From contig VAXX01000505.1 in NCBI GenBank assembly GCA_005885115.1, positions 1-9,318 on the forward strand: a stretch of DNA of 9,318 nucleotides. The letters run 5' to 3'. The notes beneath the pieces are model-generated. The model did not search any database. It saw only the letters and a program-made list of their open reading frames with translations, and was not told the origin of the DNA. Shown piece after piece: positions 1 through 5,800 of this stretch (the first letter of the stretch is position 1; each line of letters starts with the position of its first letter). The DNA comes from Actinomycetota bacterium. GTDB lineage: Bacteria; Actinomycetota; Actinomycetes; Mycobacteriales; Micromonosporaceae. The position numbers and the translations under genes are program-made.

Positions 1-725
1 CGCGGGTCAACTGGTCGGTGGTCGACTGCGCATCTGGGGAGCACAACCTGGAGACGGCGTACGTCGGGACGTTCACCGGGGCCGATGCCGCGTCGCCGGC
101 CCCACCGGCCGACGACTCCCCCGCCCAGCGCGCCGCATACGCCACGTGCGTGGAGCAGGTGAGGGCGTACCTGGGCGGCGACTGGCGCCTCGCGTCGGTC
201 TGGTTGACGCTTGTCCAACCGGCGGTAGGACAATGGCGCGTCGGCGCGCGCTGGTTCCGCTGCGACCTCGGGCATCTGGCCAATTCAGTGGAGCTGATCC
301 AGGTGAACACCGGGAGCGTCAGGGACGGGCTGCGCGGCGCCAGATCGTTGGCCATCACCTGCCTGACCGCCGAGGAGATCTCGAACGGCACGATCAACCT
401 CGCCGACGCACTGGACTGCGCCAAACCGCACCAGGCCGAGTTCGTGGGAATCTTCATCGCGCCGGACGGTGCGTATCCGGCCGCCGACAACGGCGCGGCC
501 CTCGCCGATCCCGGCTGTATCAAGGCGGTCGGGCACTTCCTCGGCTTCGCCGATGCCGCGGACTGGAACAACCCAACAGTCGGGTACTGGCCGGGCGGCT
601 TTGACAAGCAGCGTTGGGGGCTCGGCGACCGCTCCGAACGGTGCTATGCGTACGCGTACACGAAGAACAAGACGTTCGTGGGCAGCGTACGGGGGATTGG
701 GAACTCGCCGGCCCGAAGCAGTTGA
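1..725 (+). CDS. Septum formation family protein, C-terminal part (5' end outside window)
   Basis: The frame is open from the left edge (R-V-N-W-S-V-V-D-C...), so the apparent GTG start at 18 is internal and the true N-terminus, where a signal peptide or membrane anchor would be expected, lies outside. The visible ~240 residues carry two copies of a Cys-x-x-x-His-x-x-Glu type unit, VDCASGEHNLETAYVGTF near the edge and LDCAKPHQAEFVGIF around 395-455. Further features are GARWFRCDL and a closing RCYAYA, with about eight Cys in all. This pattern is typical of the actinobacterial Septum_form family, whose members are usually secreted or anchored with paired cysteines; their biochemical role is unclear. 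High third-position GC supports coding throughout. The last residues (GIGNSPARSS) are not distinctive, and the gene stops about 20 bp before the IS110 remnant, so a slightly altered C-terminus cannot be excluded. Family call fairly sure, function unknown. Confidence 0.8.
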   Translation, partial: RVNWSVVDCASGEHNLETAYVGTFTGADAASPAPPADDSPAQRAAYATCVEQVRAYLGGDWRLASVWLTLVQPAVGQWRVGARWFRCDLGHLANSVELIQVNTGSVRDGLRGARSLAITCLTAEEISNGTINLADALDCAKPHQAEFVGIFIAPDGAYPAADNGAALADPGCIKAVGHFLGFADAADWNNPTVGYWPGGFDKQRWGLGDRSERCYAYAYTKNKTFVGSVRGIGNSPARSS

Positions 726-740
726 GGCCCAGCCAGCGGG

Positions 741-759
741 GGGGCGTCAAGAACGCCCC
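741..759 (+). terminator. Candidate hairpin terminator after the septum-formation gene
   Basis: GGGGCGT (741-747) and ACGCCCC (753-759) form a perfect 7-bp GC stem with the 5-nt loop CAAGA, starting 16 nt after the stop codon. There is no T-run, as is common for actinobacterial hairpin terminators. The hairpin also sits where IS110 transposase homology stops on the other strand, so it may instead mark the deletion breakpoint. Confidence 0.4.
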
Positions 760-1039
760 AGCCATCCGGTTCACCGTCCGGCCGGGCACATAGATCACCT
801 TCTGCCCGGCCAGCTGCAACACCCCCAGCAACAGTGCGGCGACCGCGCTCGTCAGGTCCACCGCCCACCGAACCCTCGACACCGCCAGAGACCGCTCGAG
901 CGACCAGATCAGCGATCGCCTTCTGATCATTACTGACCTTCACCGACCACAACAGCCCGCCATCAGCATCAATGGCGGCCGCGTGATGCTTGACCTTGCC
1001 CGCGTCGACCCCGACCCACACGACGTCCGCTGCAACCAC
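751..1039 (-). pseudogene. IS110-family transposase remnant (frameshifted and 3'-truncated)
   Basis: Reading from a GTG at 1039 (GAAGGG 9 nt upstream; an alternative GTG is at 1045), the minus strand encodes VVWVGVDAGK, then HHAAAIDADG, then LLWSVKVSNDQKAIADL. This is the N-terminal RuvC-like DEDD domain of IS110-family transposases. Between about 900 and 870 the homology jumps to another frame and continues as RVRWAVDLTS, AALLLGVLQLAGQ and YVPGRTVNRMAGAF, so a 1-nt indel has broken the gene. Homology stops near 751, just before the expected GEGKTDAKDA-like segment with the remaining acidic residues, and the whole C-terminal Ser-containing domain is missing. Only ~97 of the usual ~400 codons remain, so the copy is inactive. 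The flanking septum gene ends within 30 bp, which suggests the deletion removed the rest of the element. Confidence 0.85.
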
Positions 1040-1245
1040 CGGCACGAACCCTTCACGTAGCTCAACCGTGAGACAACCCCACCGGCAGGTCCCTAAACGG
1101 CGACGACTCGCAGCAGATCTCAATCAGCGGACAGGGCGTCCAGAGCAACGAGGCGGCCACTCTGCTCAAGCCACCAACGGGGCACCCGACGAATCAGCCA
1201 CACCCCGCCGCTCACGGCACTGGGCAACCCACCCAGCCCGAACGA
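1040..1245 (-). mobile_element. Probable left-end non-coding DNA of the IS110 remnant
   Basis: These ~200 bases lie upstream of the IS110 transposase start, and I see no credible coding frame in them. In IS110 itself and its close group, the region between the left end and the transposase start encodes the structured guide (bridge) RNA, so this stretch could be a relic of one. Visible secondary structure is modest: on the minus strand CTGGG-loop-CCCAG near 1215-1231, and GAGCA paired with TGCTC around 1143-1167. The distal boundary near 1245 is inferred only because IS256-type coding similarity begins at 1254. Assignment is by position and context, not by a recognised end sequence. Confidence 0.4.
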
Positions 1246-1253
1246 TCTTAGGA

Positions 1254-1383
1254 ACCGACGAGTGGACCGAGCAACGCCGCTACATGGGCATCGAACTACT
1301 CACCAAGGCTCAACTCACCGTCGTCGATGGCGACACGCCCACCGACACCACCGAACCCGTCCCCCGCAGCGATCGCCGCATAG
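1254..1383 (+). pseudogene. IS256-family transposase, C-terminal fragment
   Basis: The plus strand reads TDEWTEQRRYMGIELL, then TKAQLTVVDGD. This matches the tail of IS256/Mutator-family transposases, where a DEW...RRYMG-type segment follows the last catalytic region. About 43 codons remain of roughly 400, and none of the DDE residues are present. In the frame as given, the sequence runs past the expected end. Removing one C from the CCCCC run at 1361-1365 would give V-P-A-A-I-A-A and a TAG at 1381-1383, so a 1-nt insertion is likely. Upstream of 1254 the similarity vanishes abruptly. Family call is based on motif recognition of a short piece, hence moderate confidence. Confidence 0.6.
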
Positions 1384-1438
1384 GATCAACTCGGATCCGC
1401 TCGGTGATCGTTTCTACACCACGAGCGTGGACGTGGCC
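1254..1438 (+). mobile_element. IS256-family element, right-end remnant
   Basis: This segment contains the C-terminal codons of an IS256/Mutator-type transposase (1254-1383), about 30 nt of non-coding DNA, and then an end-like sequence around 1414-1438. The end includes the small palindrome CCACGAGCGTGG (1419-1430), reminiscent of the terminal repeats of actinobacterial IS256 elements. Everything upstream is missing and replaced by IS110-type DNA, so the IS110 copy probably inserted into this element before both were deleted on one side. The exact outer boundary is inferred from where DUF6361-like coding resumes on the minus strand (about 1438). Confidence 0.5.
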
Positions 1439-1482
1439 CGCTCCTCGGCTGACGTGTCCAGCCACGCGATGGTCGACGTCAT
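1414..1482 (-). pseudogene. DUF6361-like gene, N-terminal stub cut by the IS256 end
   Basis: From an ATG at 1482 (or the in-frame GTG at 1488), the minus strand encodes MTSTIAWLDTSAEER before running into the IS256 end and a TAG at 1416-1414. Proteins annotated DUF6361 typically open with a segment like (M)xSTIAWLDxSxxEQRR, so this looks like the first ~15 codons of such a gene, a family usually of several hundred residues. The interruption point at about 1438 coincides with the outer edge inferred for IS256, which supports insertion into this gene. It lies 226 nt downstream of the DUF7662/nuclease gene on the same strand, so both may once have belonged to one locus. No molecular function is assigned to the family that I can vouch for. 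The stub is short, so the identification is moderate. Confidence 0.5.
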
Positions 1483-1674
1483 TGTCACCCGGGTCTCTTT
1501 CGGTACCGAGCCAGCATTGTTTCAGAGGAGTGCGACATCGGTGCACGGTTGGGTGTGGCCGTTGAAGGTGTCCCACGCCGCAGACACCGTTCGAGAGGTC
1601 ACGTTGATCCCCGACGCGAACGCCCGAACGGACCGGCAGACGCCGGAAAGGCCGGCTGGAGTCGATCAGCGGGA

Positions 1675-1711
1675 TGGTGCTCGTGTCCGATGGCGGTGCC
1701 CACGAGCATCA
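1675..1711 (-). terminator. Candidate hairpin at the end of the nuclease gene
   Basis: TGCTCGTG (1678-1685) pairs perfectly with CACGAGCA (1701-1708). The stem extends to 11 bp with one G-T pair out to 1675/1711, around a 15-nt loop. It overlaps the stop codon of the minus-strand nuclease gene (TGA at 1711-1709). No T-run follows on that strand. The rest of the 226-nt gap to 1482 holds only small GC hairpins (for example GCCGG/CCGGC at 1642-1656) and no recognisable gene. Confidence 0.4.
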
Positions 1712-2479
1712 GGTGCTGGTCGGCGTGGTGACCCCTCCGTCGGCGGCGACGAAGTAGGTGGCCACCCGTAGGTCGGCGAGGCTGCCTCGGGTGCGCTGGT
1801 GCAGCGTCCGATAGGTGGGTACGTCGGGGAATGCCACCGCGATGTCGTAGGTGGGGTGTTGCTGTCGCATAAGCATCGCCTGCAGCATCGCCGCCGCGTA
1901 CCAGTGCCGGGCCTGCACCGCCGGGTTGGTCGGCTTGACCTGTTCGGCTTTGCGCGGGTCGGCGTAGCTACGACTGGGGAACCCCTTCACCTCGATGGCC
2001 AGGGTGCGTGTGCCTCGACTGGCGAGGACGTCAATGCCCTGCTCGCGGCTGGCGGTGTCAGCAACGCGGTGAATGCGCCAGCCTTCGCCGGCGAGGTGGG
2101 CGACCAGGCGGGCTTGTACCGCGGCCTCGCTGTGATCATCTTCGCTGGACTCGGCGAGCGGCGGGGCCGGCCCGTCGTTACGGTCTGGGCCGATCGCTCG
2201 GGTAACCACCGGGGCGGCGATTGACCGCCGGCGTGCCTGGCCCCGGGTGAAGACGACCAGTTCGCCGGTCAGGTTCACCTCGTCGACGACGAACCCGGCC
2301 GCCTGCCAGGCCAGTGCCTGCGGCGAGCCTGCGGTGTTGCCCCACCATGGTCGGTAGCTGTGGGCTGACTCGGGCAACGAGCCGACGATCTTCTCCAGGT
2401 CGTGGAATGTCAGTCGCACCTCGTGGCGGTCAACGGGCATTTTCGCCAGGTACCAGCGCAGCGGATCGTACCGGCTCAT
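1709..2479 (-). CDS. DUF7662-like domain fused to a PD-(D/E)XK-type nuclease
   Basis: The ATG at 2479 (256 aa) is preferred because GAGGAG lies 10 nt upstream; a longer frame to 2590 adds low-complexity residues and overlaps the divergent small gene. Residues ~4-80 (YDPLRWYLAK, FHDLEKIVG, PWWGN, QALAWQAAGF, LTGELVVFTR) match the compact DUF7662-type module, presumed to be a small nucleic-acid or helix-turn-helix-like fold. After a Pro/Asp/Glu-rich linker, residues ~117-256 contain EAAVQARLVAHL, then GID (Asp150) and LAIEVKG (Glu163-x-Lys165). That is the D...ExK core of PD-(D/E)XK nucleases, followed by helices with QARHWYAAAM. The catalytic pattern looks intact, so this is probably a DNA endonuclease, perhaps a restriction-like or defence effector. 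Its substrate is unknown and no methyltransferase is visible. The gene downstream on the same strand is the broken DUF6361-like stub. Confidence 0.75.
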   Translation of the reverse strand: MSRYDPLRWYLAKMPVDRHEVRLTFHDLEKIVGSLPESAHSYRPWWGNTAGSPQALAWQAAGFVVDEVNLTGELVVFTRGQARRRSIAAPVVTRAIGPDRNDGPAPPLAESSEDDHSEAAVQARLVAHLAGEGWRIHRVADTASREQGIDVLASRGTRTLAIEVKGFPSRSYADPRKAEQVKPTNPAVQARHWYAAAMLQAMLMRQQHPTYDIAVAFPDVPTYRTLHQRTRGSLADLRVATYFVAADGGVTTPTST

Positions 2480-2489
2480 GATCCGATCA

Positions 2490-2495
2490 CTCCTC
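2490..2495 (-). promoter_or_regulatory. Ribosome binding site deciding the nuclease start
   Basis: GAGGAG on the minus strand, 10 nt before the ATG at 2479. It selects this start over the upstream in-frame codon at 2590. It lies inside the 27-bp gap shared with the divergent small gene. Confidence 0.6.
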
Positions 2496-2506
2496 GGTTG
2501 ACCGCC

Positions 2507-2704
2507 ATGGTCAGCTCGACAGCACGAGCCGCCGCGTGGGCGGCCCGCGGCCTGACCGCCGAACGGATCGTCGCCCTGCCGGCCGACCACCCGCTCCGGC
2601 AGGACATCGAAGCGGACACCAACCGGCGCAGCGCCCCGCCGTACGAGACGCTGACACCCGACGAGCGGCTACGGCTCCTCGCCGGACTCGCCGCCCTGCC
2701 CTGA
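2507..2704 (+). CDS. Small hypothetical protein, 65 aa, divergent from the nuclease gene
   Basis: From the ATG at 2507 the protein runs MVSSTARAAAWAARGL, then TAERIVALPADHPLRQDI, and ends LTPDERLRLLAGLAALP. It is a soluble, charged, probably helical polypeptide with no signal or membrane segment and no family I recognise. Codon use has strong third-position GC and reads as genuine coding. The frame extends upstream to 2402, but only by overlapping the nuclease gene. There is no Shine-Dalgarno before 2507, so translation may be leaderless, or the true N-terminus was lost. The 27-bp divergent gap to the nuclease gene means any promoter must overlap that gene's 5' end. It ends right at the junction with the PKS side (2705). 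It may be an accessory partner of the nuclease; that is inference only. Confidence 0.55.
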   Translation: MVSSTARAAAWAARGLTAERIVALPADHPLRQDIEADTNRRSAPPYETLTPDERLRLLAGLAALP

Positions 2705-2770
2705 TCCTGTCTCGCACCGATGCGTCAGCCAGGCAAAATCACCGCCCGGCTGATCGTCGTCTGGCATCAT
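2669..2770 (-). pseudogene. 5' stub of a gene downstream of the PKS, truncated at the junction
   Basis: ATGATG at 2770-2765 is preceded by AAGGAG (2787-2782, 11 nt spacing). It opens a frame reading MMPDDDQPGGDFAWLTHR, then CETG, with actinomycete-like codon use to about 2706. After that it merely runs antisense to the small plus-strand gene until a TAG at 2671-2669. The start overlaps a TGA at 2769-2767 that ends another frame of the PKS thioesterase region. This is the ATGA-type coupling usual in PKS operons and suggests a real operon gene whose body was deleted. I do not recognise the protein from ~20 residues. Confidence 0.35.
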
Positions 2771-2850
2771 GTCGGCGGGTGCTCCTTCAGCCAGGCTGCC
2801 GCCCGGCGCGCTGATGCGCGAGACAGCCAGGCGTCGCCGTGGCGGTCAAC
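2767..2850 (-). pseudogene. Out-of-frame relic of the thioesterase C-terminus
   Basis: In the frame that stops at 2769-2767, the minus strand reads [30 protein letters not shown] (shown here only to mark the end of the reading). The ...[11 protein letters not shown] ending looks like the final amphipathic helix of a macrolide-type thioesterase. Its stop overlaps the next start codon (ATGATG). The annotated PKS frame instead terminates at 2789-2787, on top of the Shine-Dalgarno. The TE core between its lid region and this helix, including the catalytic His loop, is absent from all three frames. The interpretation as a deletion scar is inference. Confidence 0.4.
2782..2787 (-). promoter_or_regulatory. 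Shine-Dalgarno before the truncated downstream gene
   Basis: AAGGAG on the minus strand, 11 nt before the ATG at 2770. It overlaps the TGA stop of the PKS frame (TGAAGGAG), so the two reading frames are tightly packed here. Confidence 0.45.
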
Positions 2851-5800
2851 CAGGCCTCGCCCGCGGCGGACTGCTGCTGTTGCAGCCTGGCCATCCGGTC
2901 CAGGACTTCGGGCCACAGCTCGGCGATCAGCGGATGGTTCGGCGGGTACGGGTCGAGCAGCACGAGCGCGTCGGCGGCGACGCCGGACCCGTGCAGCAGA
3001 CCGGCCGCGACGTGACCGACCCAACCGCCGGACGAGTACCCGACGAGTACGAACGGTTCGCCGTCGGCGGCTCGTACCACCGCGTCGGCCTGTACGCGGG
3101 CCAGCGCTTCCTGGTCGGCCGCGAGCGGCTGCCCGGTCACGAAGCCGGGGTGCGGCAGCACGATGACGTCCCGTTGCCCGGGCAGGCCGGCGGCGAACTC
3201 GGCGAACTGGTGCGCGCCGGACGGCCCGACGAGCGAGGGCAGGCAGATGAGCTTCGCCAGCTTCGGGGTGCCCGTACCCCAGACGAGCTGGACGAGGTTC
3301 GGGGCGTTGTCGAACTCGGTGAACCGGGGCAGGAACGCGGCGAATGTGGTCAGCTGCCGCATGTACTCGTCGGCCCGGCCGGCCTGGTGCGCCTGCACGT
3401 ACATGGCCCCGAGCAGGCCGGTTCCGGACGGTTCCGGCTCGGCGGGCGCGGGGGGGCCGGCGGGGGTACGGGTGAGGAGCCGCGCCAGGGCGGCCGGGGT
3501 CGGGTGCTCGAAGACGGCGCTGGCCGGCAGCCGCAGGCCGGTTGCCGCGTTGAGCCGGTTGCGCAGCTCGAGTCCGGTCAGCGAGTCGAGCCCGAGTTCC
3601 CGGAATGGTTGGTCCGGCCCGATGCCGTCGGGATCGGGATAGCCGAGCACGGCGGCGGTGTGCGCGAGTACGAGGTCCACGCCGCTGCCCGTACCGGCCG
3701 CCTGGCGTGGCGTCGGGCGGGTGTGCGCCCGGTACCGGGCGAGGTCCAGCTTGGCCGCGATGACGACCGGACGGTCGGCGGCGAGTGCCGCGTCCAGCAG
3801 CGCGAGTCCCTCCTCGTCGGTCATCGGGTCCAGGCCCAGCCGGGCCGCCCTGGCCCGGTCGGCCTCGCCGAGGTGGGCGCTCATGGCGCCGCGCGCCGCC
3901 CACGACCCGAACGCGACCGAGGTCGCTGGCAGGCCGTGGGCCCGCCGCGCGGTGGCCAGCTCGTCGAGGTACGCGTTGGCCGCCGCGTAGTTGGCCTGTC
4001 CCGGGCTGCCGAGGGTCGCGGCGACGGAGGAGAACAGCACGAACGCGGTCAGCCCGCTGGTCAGCTCGTGCAGGTGGCGCGCCCCGTCGACCTTGGGCCG
4101 CAGCACCCGCGCAAGCTGCTCAGGGCTCATCGACCCGACCACACCGTCATCGAGTACGCCGGCGGCGTGGACGACCGCGGTCACCGGATGCTCGGCGAGT
4201 ACCGCCGCGAGCGCGTCGCGGTCGGCGACGTCACACCGCACGACCGTCACCTCCGCATCGAGCCCGGCCGGGATCGCGCCACCGGAGCGGCTGAGCAACA
4301 CCAGTCGCCGCACCCCGTACCGCTGTATCAGGTGCCCGGCGACGAGGCGGCCCAACGCACCGGTACCTCCGGTGATCAGGACGGTGCTGTCCGGGCCGAA
4401 CGGCACCGCGTCGCCGGTCGGTGTGGCGCGGACCAGCCGAGGTACCGACGCGACGCCCTCGCGCAGCACGATCTGCGGCTCGCCGGTGCTCACCAGCGCG
4501 CTCAGGTCGGCGGTGGGATCGTCGGTGTCGATCAGGACGAACCGGCCCGGATGCTCGGACTGCGCCGAGCGGATCAGGCCGCGTACCGGCGCGTGCTCAG
4601 GGTCGTCCCGGGTGCGGAACACCAGCGGCCGCGGGTCGTCGGCGGACAGCCACAACTGCACCTCGGCCAGGGCGGCCTGGACGTCCCCGGGCGTCGCGTA
4701 CGCCGCGTCGGCACCGTCCTGGCCGACGGCGAGCGGGACGAGGTCGACCTGGTACAGCGATCCGCTGCCGCGCAGCCGGTCGGTCGGTACCGGGCGGCCG
4801 ACCAGCGACTCCACCGACAGCACCGGGCGGCCGGTACGGTCGGCGACCTGTACCGACACGCCGTCGCCGGAGGGCGCGAGGCGGACCCGTACCGCTGTCG
4901 TGCCGGTGCGGTAGCGGCGTACCCCGGTCCAGGAGAACGGCAACGTCGCTTCGCCGGTACGACCCAGCCACGCGTGCAGGCAGGCGTCGAACAGTGCCGG
5001 GTGCACCCAGAAGGAGTCATCGTCGTGCGGCAGCTCGACGTCGGCGAACATCTCGTCGTCGCGCCGCCACATCGCCTGTACGCCACGGAACGCCGGCCCG
5101 TAGCCGTACCCCGCTTCGGCGAGCCGGGCGTAGTGTTCGTCCACCGGCACCTCGACCGCGCCGGGCGGCGGCCACGCCTCCGGCGCCCACGCACGAGGTG
5201 CCACCGGACCGAGGACGCCGGTGGCGTGCCGGGTCCAGGGCTCGTCGGCGGTACGGGCGTACACGGCGACCCGGTTTCCGGTCCGGACGACCTGGAGCCG
5301 TACCTCGCCCCGCTCGGGTAGCACCAGCGGCGTCTCGATGGCCAGTTCCTCGATCTGGTCACCGGTTCCGGTGACGATCTCGACGAATCCGGTACCCGGA
5401 AACAGGACCGTACCCGCGAAGGCGTGGTCGGCCAGCCACGGATGGGTACGCAGCGAAACCCGCCCGGTGCGGACGACCTCGTCGGTACCGGCGACCTCGA
5501 CCGGGGTGTCCAGCAACCCGTGGCGGGCGGGTTCCAGCCAGTACCGCGACCGTTGGAAGGGGTACGTGGGCAGGTCGACCCGGCGACCGCGCAGGACCGT
5601 CGTCCAGTCCAGGTCGATGCCCTGTACGTACGCTTCGGCCAGCGATAGCAGCACCCGCCGCGGACCGCCCTCGTCGCGCAGCAGCGTACCCACGACGGCG
5701 GCGTCCCCGACGGTTTCCCGCAGTGCGCCCCGGAGCACGGGATGGGGTGCCACTTCGATGAACGCGCGGTGCCCGTCCGCGCGCAGGCGACGGGTGGCGC

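Noticed and set aside
1567..1600. tRNA-like fragment or attachment site: GGTGTC/GACACC stem followed by GTTCGAG
   Set aside because: Only a 6-bp stem and a T-loop-like heptamer are present. No acceptor, D or anticodon arms can be folded, and there is no tRNA 3' half.
1549..1731. 60-codon plus-strand frame in the gap between the nuclease gene and the DUF6361 stub
   Set aside because: Arg/Pro/Gly-rich translation, no ribosome binding site, no family resemblance, and it overlaps the nuclease gene's end.
2742..2765. Inverted repeat TCAGCC...GGCTGA (about 2725-2753) as a terminator for the small plus-strand gene
   Set aside because: The stem is 6-7 bp with a 16-nt loop and no T-run, and it lies within the coding-like stub on the other strand. 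Chance in GC-rich DNA is likely.
2769..5321. Long plus-strand open frame (~850 codons) antisense to the PKS
   Set aside because: It is a shadow of high third-position GC in the PKS gene. Its translation is Gly/Arg/Val-rich without any recognisable domain, while the minus strand shows complete PKS motifs.
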